This document shows, one piece after another, positions 21,897-30,422 of a DNA stretch of 64,000 bases; positions within the stretch are counted from its first letter, which is position 1, and each line of letters starts with the position of its first letter. The notes below the pieces were generated by a model. That model was not told where the DNA came from. It was given only the letters and a program-made list of their open reading frames with translations, and searched no databases. This DNA comes from Hongsoonwoonella zoysiae (GTDB lineage Bacteria > Pseudomonadota > Alphaproteobacteria > Rhizobiales > Stappiaceae): NCBI RefSeq assembly GCF_013266695.1, contig NZ_JABRXF010000001.1:2237736-2301735 (forward strand). Direction: 5' to 3'. A program made the translations under genes and the position numbers.

Positions 21897-22556
21897 TCAG
21901 GCCTGAAGCACGACGATCGGCGTATCGTTGGGCACGCGCGAGGCAAGGTCGATCACATCCTGATTGAGAAGGCGGACGCAGCCGGAGGACACCGCCTTGC
22001 CGATCGACCATTCCTCCATGGTGCCGTGCACGCGATAGAGCGTGTCGCGGCCGCCTTCGAAGATGTAAAGCGCGCGCGCGCCAAGCGGGTTCTGCAGGCC
22101 GGGAGGCATTCCGTTTCTGAACTTCTCCAGTTCCGGCTGGCGCGCGATCATTTCCGAAGGCGGCGTCCATGTCGGCCAGGCCTTCTTGTAGGCAATCCGC
22201 GCGCGCCCGCCCCAGGAAAAACCGTCGCGGCCGATGCCGCAGCCGTAGCGCAGCGCCTTGCCGTTTTCCATCACGAGATAGAGGTAGCGGTTCGGCGTAT
22301 CGACTACGAGCGTGCCGGCGCGCTCCGGCGTCGGATAATCGACCACGCGGCGGTAATAAGCCGGATCGACCTTCTTCAGGTCAACGGCGGGAACCGGAAA
22401 CTCCTCGTCCGGGATTGGGCCGTACATGGTCAGGTAATAGGGATCTTCGGCGGGAGAATGCGGCGCACGTTGCTGGGTGCCGGCACAGCCCGCCAGCATG
22501 AGGCTCGAAGCGCCGGCCAGGAAGTGGCGCCGGCTGATGGAATTCGTGTTCGTCAT
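21897..22556 (-). CDS. L,D-transpeptidase, Tat-type lipoprotein
   Basis: 219 residues. The N-terminus has a twin-arginine motif (SRRHFLAG, residues 8-15) and a lipobox (LAGC, Cys 24), so it is probably exported folded and anchored by lipid. The YkuD catalytic motif is complete: RVHGTM with His 178 and SSGCVRL with the nucleophilic Cys 193. The enzyme crosslinks peptidoglycan or links it to envelope proteins. ATG 22556 gives the signal at the very N-terminus; an ATG six codons earlier has no ribosome binding site. The partial gene at the left edge is another member of the family. Confidence 0.92.
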   Translation of the reverse strand: MTNTNSISRRHFLAGASSLMLAGCAGTQQRAPHSPAEDPYYLTMYGPIPDEEFPVPAVDLKKVDPAYYRRVVDYPTPERAGTLVVDTPNRYLYLVMENGKALRYGCGIGRDGFSWGGRARIAYKKAWPTWTPPSEMIARQPELEKFRNGMPPGLQNPLGARALYIFEGGRDTLYRVHGTMEEWSIGKAVSSGCVRLLNQDVIDLASRVPNDTPIVVLQA

Positions 22557-22678
22557 GATGTCTCTGCGTTGCATAGGGGCGCAATCAATTCGCCAATTGC
22601 GGCAGGGAAGCGGCAAAGCGGGAAATGCAGGGTTGATCTTCCGCCGGCGACCAGCTTCCTCCTTCCGGGCAGCAAGCG

Positions 22679-23011
22679 TCAGGCAAGAAGATGCCGGGGA
22701 GGCGGGGTATCCGCGAATCGTACGGCCTCTTCGCGGAAGGAAACGCCGTGGCCGTAAAAGACATTCCGAAGGTGAGGGCGCGCTGTGGCGAGTTCCCGGG
22801 CCAAGGTTACGACATCAAGGCATGACTTGCCCTGACAGAATCTGTGACCCGAAAGCGAGGAGACGACCGAAGATGTTGCCGCCATAAATTCTGTCATCAC
22901 TTCTGAGCCCGATATTGGCCCCTGCGCCGCGCCAATCATGAAGGGATGCGCGGCGACGAGCGCGAGCAGCACCAATCTGAGCACAGGAATCCGGATGAGG
23001 CGCAACATCAT
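22679..23011 (-). CDS. Small protein with N-terminal hydrophobic segment, unknown
   Basis: 110 residues starting MMLRLIRIPVLRLVLLALVA, a probable signal peptide or anchor, followed by a region with two cysteines close together (FCQGKSCLDVV) that could form a disulfide. Two adjacent ATGs (23011, 23008) serve as start; GAGGT lies upstream within a dyad-like sequence at 23020-23035. I recognise no family. It could be spurious, but the N-terminal signal, consistent codon bias and upstream site favour a real gene. Confidence 0.5.
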   Translation of the reverse strand: MMLRLIRIPVLRLVLLALVAAHPFMIGAAQGPISGSEVMTEFMAATSSVVSSLSGHRFCQGKSCLDVVTLARELATARPHLRNVFYGHGVSFREEAVRFADTPPPRHLLA

Positions 23012-23019
23012 TACCGTCG

Positions 23020-23035
23020 TTTACCTCAACGTGAG
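23020..23035. promoter_or_regulatory. Imperfect dyad similar to the one at 26156
   Basis: TTTACCTCAACGTGAG lies eight bases before the start of the minus-strand small gene. It matches the perfect dyad at 26156-26171 (TTTACGTCAACGTAAG) at 14 of 16 positions. A shared MerR-type (LiuR-like) operator is possible; the arms here are imperfect. Confidence 0.3.
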
Positions 23036-23090
23036 GAGCCGCGGTAATGACTCATGCTCAAGTTATCGTGAGGCTGACGCCTTACGCATG

Positions 23091-23600
23091 TCAGCCGGCG
23101 GTGTCGTGGGAGATCGGAGGCTGGAACTGCCAGCCCATGTCCCAGGGGAAATAGATCCAGGTATCCTGCGAAACCTCGGTGACGAAAGTGTCGACCATTG
23201 GCCGGCCCGTGGGCTTCGCGTAGACGGTGGCGAAGTGGGCTTCGGGCAGCATGTCGCGCACGACCTTCGCTGTCTTGCCGGTGTCGGTCAGATCGTCGAT
23301 GACGAGCACCGCCTTGCCCTTGCCGCCATCCAGCTTGACGACCTTCGGGTCGATCGGCTTGATGACCCTGAGGGAGCCTTGCTCGTCATACTCGTGGTAG
23401 GAGGCGATGCAGACGGTTTCTATAAGGCGAATGCCAAGCTCGCGCGCCACGATGGCCGCCGGTACAAGGCCGCCGCGCGTGATGCAGACGATCGCCTCCC
23501 ACTTGCCCTGTCCCGACAGGCGCCAGGCGAGCGCCCGGCAATCGCGGTGGAACTGGTCCCAGGATACGGGGAAGGCTTTTTGCTGTTGCGGGTTTTCCAT
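23091..23600 (-). CDS. gpt: Xanthine(-guanine) phosphoribosyltransferase
   Basis: 169 residues, type I phosphoribosyltransferase. The PRPP-binding loop is [13 protein letters not shown] (residues 98-110); the early [10 protein letters not shown] is the typical first loop. It salvages xanthine and guanine to their nucleotides. Length is close to other Gpt/XGPRT proteins. The upstream neighbour on the same strand (stop at 23633) is the CinA-type gene 32 bases away, so the two may share a transcript. Confidence 0.93.
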   Translation of the reverse strand: MENPQQQKAFPVSWDQFHRDCRALAWRLSGQGKWEAIVCITRGGLVPAAIVARELGIRLIETVCIASYHEYDEQGSLRVIKPIDPKVVKLDGGKGKAVLVIDDLTDTGKTAKVVRDMLPEAHFATVYAKPTGRPMVDTFVTEVSQDTWIYFPWDMGWQFQPPISHDTAG

Positions 23601-23632
23601 TGGTTTCTTCCGGCGGTGCAGGGAACTGGCGG

Positions 23633-24394
23633 TTATGTTGACTTGAGGGCGGCGGCGACGGCTTCGGCAACCGCGTTTGCTGCGCGGGCGAGAAGGTCCT
23701 CGTCGCGCGAGCGAACCACGACCTGGGTGCTGAAGCGGCCATCGACCGAGCGGGGGTAGGAGCCGATCATGACGCCGGGATGGGTGTCCTGGATTTCCTT
23801 CAGCGCTCCGGCGATGCGGCTTTCCGGAAGGTCGGCGTCGACAGTGCGCGACAGCATCCTGCGTCCCGTCCTGAGCGTTGGCGCGATGGCGTCGAGCATG
23901 GCCTGCATGATGGAGGGGATGCCCGCCATCACGTGAACATTGCCGATGCGAAAGCCCGGCGCTTTCGAGACGGCGTTTTCGATCAGATCTGCGCCTTGCG
24001 GGATGCGCGCCATTTTCATGCGCGCTTCCGTCAACTGACCTTCAGGGTAAAAGTTTTTCAGGATCGCCACGGCACGCGGGTCGAAATCGATCGCGACGCC
24101 GAAGGCTTTGGCAATAGCATCGGCGGTGATGTCGTCATGAGTCGGCCCGATGCCGCCGGACGTGAACACATAAGTGTAACGGGCGCGCAGTTCGTTGACG
24201 GCCTCGACGATACGCTCCTCGACGTCAGGCACCACGCGCGCCTCGGCAAGGTCGATGCCAAGCTCGGTCAGGTATTCGGCCAGATAGCCGATGTTCTTGT
24301 CCTTGGTGCGACCGGAAAGGATCTCGTCGCCGATGACGAGAAAACCGGCCGTGACGGGGTCCCGATCCTGTCCGGCTGCCTGATCCTTGCTCAT
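23633..24394 (-). CDS. Molybdopterin-binding domain protein (CinA N-terminal type)
   Basis: 253 residues consisting of a MoCF-biosynthesis/CinA N-terminal domain: [18 protein letters not shown], then [14 protein letters not shown], which is the conserved binding loop. It is the stand-alone form without the C-terminal nicotinamide-nucleotide deamidase domain of full CinA. The family is often annotated competence/damage-inducible protein A, though its real role in alphaproteobacteria is unclear. ATG 24394 is preferred; another ATG ten codons upstream is possible. gpt follows on the same strand. Confidence 0.88.
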   Translation of the reverse strand: MSKDQAAGQDRDPVTAGFLVIGDEILSGRTKDKNIGYLAEYLTELGIDLAEARVVPDVEERIVEAVNELRARYTYVFTSGGIGPTHDDITADAIAKAFGVAIDFDPRAVAILKNFYPEGQLTEARMKMARIPQGADLIENAVSKAPGFRIGNVHVMAGIPSIMQAMLDAIAPTLRTGRRMLSRTVDADLPESRIAGALKEIQDTHPGVMIGSYPRSVDGRFSTQVVVRSRDEDLLARAANAVAEAVAAALKST

Positions 24395-24503
24395 GCCCTT
24401 CGCTTTCCCCGATCGTGGCGTCATTGCCGGAAACAAGAGCAAATCCCTTTACCGGAAGCAGCGCCCGGGCTCAAGAGACGGATGCGTCACATGTGACGCC
24501 CGC

Positions 24504-25682
24504 TCATTCCGCTTTCCAGCCAAAAAGCCAGTCGTAGCGGGAAAGCATCTTTTCCACCGTGATGCGGCCAAGCACCGCATCGCGCGCAAGCGAAGCCGGA
24601 TAGCCGAGGTGATAGATGCGATCGTTGTCGCTTGCCGTGCGCATCACCTTGTCCACGCGTTCGCGCCGTGCTTCCTCGTACTCCGAAAAGCCCGAGGCAA
24701 CGTCATCCGCCGCCTGCAGGCAGGAGGCGAGGACGGCCGCGTCCTCGATCGCCATCGCCGCCCCTTGCGCGACGAAGGGAAGCATGGCGTGTCCCGCATC
24801 GCCAAGAAGCGCCACCCGCCCTTCAACCCGGATATCGCCGGGTTCCATGGCGCAAAGCGCCCATTTAAGCCAGCTCTCCGGAAGATCGAGCAGTTGCACG
24901 AGCTCTTTCGGCCAGTCGGCGAACCGCGGCAGGAGCTTGTTCTTGTCGGCCGGCGTGGACCAGCCTTCCTCATCCCATTGTTCCTGGACGATGGCGACGA
25001 TGTTGAACATCGCCCCGCCCCTGATGGGATAGTGCACCACATGGGCTTTCGCACCCAGCCAAAGGCCCGTGCAATTGCGCCATCCGGCGGGGACATCGTC
25101 GATCTGCACCACGGCGCGATAGGCCGTGCGCCCCGTAAACGCCGCCTGGCGCATTTTCATCACGCGGCGGCGTACGGTCGACCAGACGCCGTCGGCTCCG
25201 ATCAGGGCCCCGGCGCGGAGATGATCGCTGCCTTCCAGCGTTTCCAGGTTGACCATGACGCCGGCCTCGTCCTGCTTCGCATCGCGAACGGACGCGCCGA
25301 GGCGCAAGTTAATGCCGGAATGTGCCTCGACGGCGCTAAGCAGGATATTCTGAAGGTCGCCGCGGTGAATCAGGAGGTAAGGCGCGCCGTGGCGCTGCTC
25401 GATGACATCGCCCAGGGGTACGCGCGCGACATCCTTGCCCGAACGCGCGGACATGATCCTTATGGCTTCGGGACGGAAGGCGACGGCCCGTATCTCTTTT
25501 TCAAGGCCGAGACCGCGCAGGACATGAACCGCGTTCGGCGAAAGCTGAAGCCCCGCGCCGACGGCCTCAAGCTTTCCCGCGCGCTCGACAATCGTGACCG
25601 GCCGCTCCGAAGAGGCGATGGCGAGGCCGGCAACGAGGCCGCCTATGCCGCCTCCGGCGATAAGGATTGGAGTATCGCTCAT
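24504..25682 (-). CDS. FAD-dependent monooxygenase (salicylate hydroxylase-like)
   Basis: 392 residues, class A flavoprotein hydroxylase. The dinucleotide fold ILIAGGGIGGLVAGLAIA opens the protein, the DG motif appears as IGADGVWSTVR, and the FAD-ribityl motif as LLGDAGHAMLPFVAQGAAMA. The family adds oxygen to aromatic acids using NAD(P)H; in rhizobia such genes are usually annotated salicylate or 3-hydroxybenzoate hydroxylase, or members of ubiquinone-like hydroxylases. No aromatic-degradation operon surrounds it, so the substrate is open. The zinc-finger gene lies 48 bases upstream on the same strand. Confidence 0.9.
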   Translation of the reverse strand: MSDTPILIAGGGIGGLVAGLAIASSERPVTIVERAGKLEAVGAGLQLSPNAVHVLRGLGLEKEIRAVAFRPEAIRIMSARSGKDVARVPLGDVIEQRHGAPYLLIHRGDLQNILLSAVEAHSGINLRLGASVRDAKQDEAGVMVNLETLEGSDHLRAGALIGADGVWSTVRRRVMKMRQAAFTGRTAYRAVVQIDDVPAGWRNCTGLWLGAKAHVVHYPIRGGAMFNIVAIVQEQWDEEGWSTPADKNKLLPRFADWPKELVQLLDLPESWLKWALCAMEPGDIRVEGRVALLGDAGHAMLPFVAQGAAMAIEDAAVLASCLQAADDVASGFSEYEEARRERVDKVMRTASDNDRIYHLGYPASLARDAVLGRITVEKMLSRYDWLFGWKAE

Positions 25683-25730
25683 GTGCCGGGCTCCGCGTGG
25701 AGTCGCTCTGCCGAAGGCTCAGGCGCGGCC

Positions 25731-25976
25731 TCAGGCAGCCTCCGGCGACCAGAGGCAGTCTTCCGGCTCCGCTTGATACTCCGCAAGCTTCCCGTTGAAA
25801 CGGTAGAGCGTGGAGCAATAGGGGCAGACGATCTCTTCATCCTTGCCCATGTCGAGAAAGACATGCGGGTGATCGTAGGGCGGCCTTGCCCCGATGCACT
25901 GGAATTCCTTCGCGCCGATTTCGATCACTTCTATGCCGCGATCGTTCTGGAAATGAGGGACGACCTTGTCCGCCAT
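25731..25976 (-). CDS. Zinc-finger domain protein (zf-CHCC, NDUFS6-like)
   Basis: 81 residues. The conserved pattern ECIGARPPYDHPHVF-like region is seen as FQCIGARPPYDHPHVFLDMG followed by VCPYCSTLYRF, giving a Cys-His-Cys-Cys zinc site. The family corresponds to the zinc-binding part of the NDUFS6 accessory subunit of complex I in alphaproteobacteria and mitochondria. I choose ATG 25976 (MADKVVPHF); an ATG three codons upstream is also in frame. The monooxygenase gene follows on the same strand. Confidence 0.9.
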   Translation of the reverse strand: MADKVVPHFQNDRGIEVIEIGAKEFQCIGARPPYDHPHVFLDMGKDEEIVCPYCSTLYRFNGKLAEYQAEPEDCLWSPEAA

Positions 25977-26155
25977 GGATGTCACTGCCCGTGTTGCGTG
26001 TCTTGATCTTTCGGGCGGACAATACCGATGCCGCGCCGCCTTGGGTAGAGGGCGAGGATCGTTTTTTCGCGATCTCGTCCCGCCCCCGATCCATTTCTTT
26101 CCGGGCTTTCCTAATTCGCCATCAGCTATTATCTTACGAAACCTCCAGTTTGCCG

Positions 26156-26171
26156 TTTACGTCAACGTAAG
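26156..26171. promoter_or_regulatory. Perfect dyad operator candidate before the hydrolase pair
   Basis: TTACGT-CA-ACGTAA (26157-26170) is a perfect six-base dyad with a two-base spacer, seven bases before the ATG at 26179 and overlapping its ribosome binding region (GTAAGG). Its shape resembles binding sites of MerR-family regulators of acyl-CoA/branched-chain degradation (LiuR type), recalled from the literature rather than checked. Confidence 0.4.
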
Positions 26172-26178
26172 GATCGTC

Positions 26179-26928
26179 ATGCCGAGCTTTTCCTCCGACG
26201 GCCTCAGGATCGCCTATCTCGACGAAGGCGAGGGCGAACCTATCCTGCTGATCCATGGCTTCGCCTCGAACCGCAACGTCAACTGGGTCTATACCGGTTG
26301 GGTGGACATGCTGGTGAAGGACGGGCGGCGGGTGATCGCGATCGACAATCGCGGTCATGGCGAAAGCGAGGGTACGCATGACCCGGCGGACTATGGCGCG
26401 CCGACCATGGCCGAGGATGCCTTTCGCCTGCTCGACCATCTCGGTATCGAGACCGCCGATGTGATGGGCTATTCGATGGGAGCGAGGATTTCCGCGTTCC
26501 TGACGCTCAATCATCCCGAACGGGTGAAACGCGTGATCTTCGGCGGGCTTGGCTACGGCATGATTTCCGGTGTCGGCAGCCCGGAGCCGATCGCCGAAGC
26601 GCTGGAGGCGAAGAGCCTTTCGGATGTGACCGACAAGACCGGCCGGGCGTTCCGCGCCTTCGCGGACCAGACAAAATCGGACCGTAAGGCGCTTGCCGCC
26701 TGCATGCGATCCTCTCGACAGAAAATAAGCGAGGAGGAGGTTTCGCGCATCACGCAGCCGGTGCTGGTGGCCGTCGGAACGAAGGACGATATCGCAGGCT
26801 CGCCACAGGATCTTGCGGCGCTCATGCCGAATGCGCAAGTGCTTGAAATCACGGGGCGCGACCACATGCTCGCCGTTGGCGACAAGGTCTATAAAGCCGG
26901 TGTACGCCGGTTCCTGGAGGAAAGCTGA
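26179..26928 (+). CDS. Alpha/beta hydrolase
   Basis: 249 residues with the oxyanion stretch LLIHGFASNR, the nucleophile elbow GYSMGA (Ser 99), and the late GRDHMLAVGD carrying the catalytic histidine. DNRGHGES is the common lid-side motif. Substrate unknown: esterases, lactonases and C-C hydrolases all share these features. ATG 26179 is preceded by GTAAGG inside a dyad. The TGA overlaps the ATG of the next hydrolase gene by one base (TGATG), so the two are coupled. Confidence 0.9.
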   Translation: MPSFSSDGLRIAYLDEGEGEPILLIHGFASNRNVNWVYTGWVDMLVKDGRRVIAIDNRGHGESEGTHDPADYGAPTMAEDAFRLLDHLGIETADVMGYSMGARISAFLTLNHPERVKRVIFGGLGYGMISGVGSPEPIAEALEAKSLSDVTDKTGRAFRAFADQTKSDRKALAACMRSSRQKISEEEVSRITQPVLVAVGTKDDIAGSPQDLAALMPNAQVLEITGRDHMLAVGDKVYKAGVRRFLEES

Positions 26929-27797
26929 TGGAGGCAGGCTGCGTGGAGTTCATTGGCGCCGATGGTAACCGCCTTGTCGCGGACAAATACGGCTCGTCAG
27001 GGCGCCCGGTCCTGATGCTTCACGGCGGCGGGCAGACACGGCACGCCTGGGATGCGACGGGCAGGCATCTGGCCGAAAGCGGCTTGCAGGCATGGTCGGC
27101 GGACCAGCGCGGCCATGGCGACAGCGAATGGGAGCCAGAGGGCAAATACGCCTTTGCCGATTTCGCGCGTGACGTCATCGTCATGTCGGACCGGATCTTC
27201 GAGGAGACCGGCGAGCGTCCCATTGTTATCGGGGCATCGCTTGGCGGCATTGCCGGTATGCTCGCCGAAGGCAAACTCAGGCCCGGCACCCTTTCGGCGC
27301 TGGTTCTGGTGGACATCACGCCAAGGGTCGACCCGAACGGCGTTTCGAAAATCATCGACTTCATGGCCGAACGCATGCATGAGGGCTTCGCGACCGTGGA
27401 AGAGGCCGCGGATGCGATCGCAAGCTACCTGCCGCACCGCGCGCGCCCCTCCACACTCGACGGATTGAAGAAGAACCTGCGCCTGCACGAAGACGGGCGT
27501 TACCGATGGCACTGGGACCCGAAATTCATTGAAAGCCGGCATGCCGACGATGCGGATCCGGCCAGGCTGGAGAAAGACCTTGTGGCCGCGGCGGAGGCGC
27601 TGCGCGTTCCCTCGCTTCTTGTTCGAGGCAAGCGCTCCGAGCTTGTCACCGACGATCACGTCGACGAGTTCCTTTCGCTCGTCCCGCATGCCGAATTCAA
27701 GGATGTGCAAGGGGCTGGGCATATGGTGGCCGGGGACAAGAACGATGCTTTCGCCGATGCGGTGATCGGCTTTCTGACGCGCCTCCAGGCGGCCTGA
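26928..27797 (+). CDS. Alpha/beta hydrolase (second of a coupled pair)
   Basis: 289 residues: LMLHGGGQTRHAW (oxyanion region), SADQRGHGDSEW, nucleophile elbow IGASLGG (Ser 104) and GAGHMVAGD with the catalytic histidine. It resembles haloperoxidase/peroxidase-like hydrolases and esterases; the precise substrate is not readable. Start and stop of the pair overlap by one base, which argues for joint function, but the two proteins are not near-duplicates. Confidence 0.9.
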   Translation: MEAGCVEFIGADGNRLVADKYGSSGRPVLMLHGGGQTRHAWDATGRHLAESGLQAWSADQRGHGDSEWEPEGKYAFADFARDVIVMSDRIFEETGERPIVIGASLGGIAGMLAEGKLRPGTLSALVLVDITPRVDPNGVSKIIDFMAERMHEGFATVEEAADAIASYLPHRARPSTLDGLKKNLRLHEDGRYRWHWDPKFIESRHADDADPARLEKDLVAAAEALRVPSLLVRGKRSELVTDDHVDEFLSLVPHAEFKDVQGAGHMVAGDKNDAFADAVIGFLTRLQAA

Positions 27798-28166
27798 GCG
27801 GGGCATTTCATCAGCTTGCGTTTCGTTGATAAATTGATTCAATCAACTGAAAACGCAGAGTCATTTGAATTATTTGCAGCGACCTTCCGAAGTTCAGAAT
27901 CCGATTCAATTTCGGCCTGCGAACTTGAGAGATTGATTCAAGAACCGCCGCTCGACTCTTGCCGGGGGCCCCTAATTTCGAAACGTGCTTTCAATGCCGC
28001 TTTGGCGTGTTTTTCGCGTAAATGTCCCGTTACTGGACGTTGATATCCATCAAGTGAAAAATGCTTGAAATATTAACCGGATAGCCCGCGCCTGCCAGCA
28101 AGGCACGCCGTTTTGCGAAACAAGAGGCACTATGGCATGGGTCATCGGGATCGGGGCGCCACGGTA
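27798..28166. other. Intergenic region with small dyads, no gene
   Basis: 369 bases between convergent genes, AT-richer than neighbours. It contains the perfect palindrome TTGATTCAATCAA (27834-27846) nested in GTTGAT/ATCAAC arms (27825-27847), and two further GATTCAA copies nearby. A 75-codon frame from 27816 lacks a ribosome binding site and is not accepted. Confidence 0.5.
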
Positions 28167-29009
28167 TCACCTGCCCGAAAAGCGCGGCGTACGCTTATGC
28201 ATGAACGCGCTGCGCCCCTCGGCGAAATCGGTGCTGTCGAAACAGGCGTCCGCCGCGGCCTGAACGCTATCCCAATCGGCATCTAGCGGATCGCCGCTGA
28301 CGGCATCGATCGCCGCCTTGGCCGCCTTCAGCGTCAATGGCGCGTGGCCGGCGACCGTTTCGAGGAAGCGCGCGATTTCGAGATCAAACGTTCCCGCCGC
28401 GACCTCACGGTCGATCAGGCCAATGCGCAATGCTTCTTCGCTGTCGATGCGAGCCGCCGTGTAGAACAGGAGCTTCGCGCGGGCCGGGCCGACGAGCTTC
28501 ACAATGTCGCGCACGGCCTGCGGCGGATATCCGACGCCGAGCTTGCCCGCCGGGATGGCAAACAGGCTGCCGGCTTCCGCGAGGCGGATATCGCAGGCTG
28601 CGGCAAGGCCAAGTCCGCCGCCAAGACAGAACCCCCGGATCATGGCGACCGTCGGCTTCGGACAGTCGCGCAAGGCTGCAAAGGCGGCGGCATTCACCTC
28701 CTCGTAGGCTCTTGCGGATGCGGCATCCCTTCGAACGGTCTCGAATTCCGAAATGTCCGCTCCGGCGACGAAGGTTTCCTCTCCGCCCCCCTTTATTGCG
28801 ATGACGCGCACGGCGTCTTCACCCGCAAGGCGGCTCACGGCCTTCGGGATCGCCTCCCACATGGCAAGCGTCACGGCATTCCGGCGCGAGGGGTTGTTGA
28901 TCGTGATCCACCCGACCTGCCCCTCTACGGCGGCTGCGATACGGCCCGGTTTCTGCTCCGGTGTGGAAGACGTGCGGGAAGGGGGCATGGTCGGTTCCAG
29001 GTTGGGCAT
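28167..29009 (-). CDS. Enoyl-CoA hydratase/isomerase family protein
   Basis: 280 residues, crotonase fold. VGWITINNPSRRNAV starts the domain; FVAGADISEFE forms the first oxyanion-hole segment and FCLGGGLGLAAACDIRLA the second; the gene ends with a family-typical region (EGRSAFMHKRTPRFSGR). Catalyses hydration or isomerisation of an acyl-CoA, substrate unknown. The start may be ATG 29009 or 28988; the second has a weak GGA upstream, and both lie before the conserved domain. It is divergent from cysE. Confidence 0.88.
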   Translation of the reverse strand: MPNLEPTMPPSRTSSTPEQKPGRIAAAVEGQVGWITINNPSRRNAVTLAMWEAIPKAVSRLAGEDAVRVIAIKGGGEETFVAGADISEFETVRRDAASARAYEEVNAAAFAALRDCPKPTVAMIRGFCLGGGLGLAAACDIRLAEAGSLFAIPAGKLGVGYPPQAVRDIVKLVGPARAKLLFYTAARIDSEEALRIGLIDREVAAGTFDLEIARFLETVAGHAPLTLKAAKAAIDAVSGDPLDADWDSVQAAADACFDSTDFAEGRSAFMHKRTPRFSGR

Positions 29010-29189
29010 CGAATTGCCCGGGCATTGGGCCGCGGTGGGCGGCGATCGTCAATTCGTCAGATGATCGAGGCGGCATGATTTCGGGCCCGAACCGAGGGAT
29101 AAGAGAAAAGAAACCCTTTTCGCTTGGTTTGGGGGATGATTGGCCTATGTTAGTCGCAAATGCGCATGGCTTTAGAAGGAGTGTCGCCC

Positions 29190-30017
29190 ATGCCGCAAAC
29201 TTCGAATCCTGCCGGTGCGGTAAACCTTTCGCGCCACGACCCGGTCTGGGAACGGCTACGCGAGGAAGCGAACGCGATGGTGGCTTCCGAGCCGGCACTG
29301 TCGTCCTTCGTTTACGAAACCGTGCTGAACCACGACCAGCTTGAGGAAGCCGTCATCCATCGGATCGCGGAACGCCTCGGGCATGTTGTCGTTTCAGCCA
29401 GCCTGATCCGCCAGACGTATCTGGAGGCGTTGGCCGACGAACCGCAGCTCGGCGCGGCATTCCGCGCCGACATGGCCGCCGTTTACGACCGCGACCCGGC
29501 CTGCACGCGCTTTCTGGAGCCGGTGCTTTATTTCAAGGGCTTCCACGCGATCCAGACGCACCGTTTGGCCAACTGGCTGTGGCGCAAGGGGCGCGAGGAC
29601 TTCGCGCTTTACCTGCAAAGCAGATCCTCGGAAGTCTTCCAGGTGGATGTGCATCCGCGCGTGCCGATGGGGCGCGGCATGTTCATCGATCATGCCACCG
29701 GCGTCGTGATTGGCGGAACGGCGGTCATTGAGGACAACGTCTCGATCCTGCAAAATGTGACGCTCGGCGGCACCGGCAAGGTGTCTGGCGACCGCCACCC
29801 AAAGATCCGCCATGGCGTGCTGATCGGTGCGGGTGCGAAGGTGCTTGGCAACATCGAGGTGGGCCATTGCTCGAAAGTCGCCTCCGGGTCGGTCGTGCTG
29901 AAGGACGTTCCGCCCAACTCGACCGTTGCCGGCGTGCCGGCCAAGGTCGTCGGCGAAGCGGGATGCGCGGAACCTTCGGTCTCGATGGATCAGCTTCTGG
30001 GGTCCGGTGAGAGCTGA
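29190..30017 (+). CDS. cysE: Serine O-acetyltransferase
   Basis: 275 residues; first committed step of cysteine synthesis, acetyl-CoA + L-serine to O-acetylserine. The N-terminal helical domain is followed by the left-handed beta helix with hexapeptide repeats. The catalytic pair sits in QVDVHP (Asp 153) and FIDHATG (His 168); VTLGGTGK and GDRHPKIRHGVLIGAGAK are strongly conserved. ATG 29190 follows AAGGAG with seven bases between, which is better than the earlier ATG at 29160. Confidence 0.96.
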   Translation: MPQTSNPAGAVNLSRHDPVWERLREEANAMVASEPALSSFVYETVLNHDQLEEAVIHRIAERLGHVVVSASLIRQTYLEALADEPQLGAAFRADMAAVYDRDPACTRFLEPVLYFKGFHAIQTHRLANWLWRKGREDFALYLQSRSSEVFQVDVHPRVPMGRGMFIDHATGVVIGGTAVIEDNVSILQNVTLGGTGKVSGDRHPKIRHGVLIGAGAKVLGNIEVGHCSKVASGSVVLKDVPPNSTVAGVPAKVVGEAGCAEPSVSMDQLLGSGES

Positions 30018-30148
30018 CGCCTGCTCCGTAATGCCCGGTTTTTGAACACGAGGCTTGGAAAAGGTGGTCGACCCGGTTGGCAGCGCGCCACGAACGTGTA
30101 GGGTCGCGCCATCCTTTCCAACCTTGAAACCGACGATGGAGGCGCACC

Positions 30149-30367
30149 GTGAAGCCCGATGAAATCCGCAAGATCGAAGCTTATCTGAAACAGAAATTCG
30201 AAACGCCCAAGCTTCAGGTCCGCGCTCGTCCGAAAAAGGACGATTCCGCCGAAGTCTACATCGGCGAGGAGTTCATCGGCGTGATCTTCCGCGACGATGA
30301 GGATGAGGATCTGAGCTGGAATTTCCAGATGGCGATCCTGGAAATCGACCTTGACGAGGTAAGCTGA
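30149..30367 (+). CDS. DUF3126 family small protein
   Basis: 72 residues, acidic (FRDDEDEDLSWNFQMAILEI), no membrane segment or signal. It matches the DUF3126 family found in alphaproteobacteria; the function is unknown. The start is GTG 30149, six bases after GGAGG. Its stop is 26 bases before a bidirectional terminator. Confidence 0.85.
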   Translation: MKPDEIRKIEAYLKQKFETPKLQVRARPKKDDSAEVYIGEEFIGVIFRDDEDEDLSWNFQMAILEIDLDEVS

Positions 30368-30392
30368 CAAGCTAACGGCGGCGGCAGTCTCG

Positions 30393-30422
30393 AAAAAAAG
30401 CCCGGTCTGACCGGGCTTTTTT
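30393..30422. terminator. Bidirectional intrinsic terminator
   Basis: AAAAAAA, then GCCCGG (30400-30405), loop TCTGA, CCGGGC (30411-30416), then TTTTTT. It has an A run on one side and a T run on the other, so it can end both the DUF3126 transcript and the convergent minus-strand gene, whose stop codon overlaps the T run. Confidence 0.93.

Noticed and set aside
27816..28043. Plus-strand frame of 75 codons in the gap after the hydrolase pair
   Set aside because: Needs a TTG start without any ribosome binding site, and the region looks non-coding.
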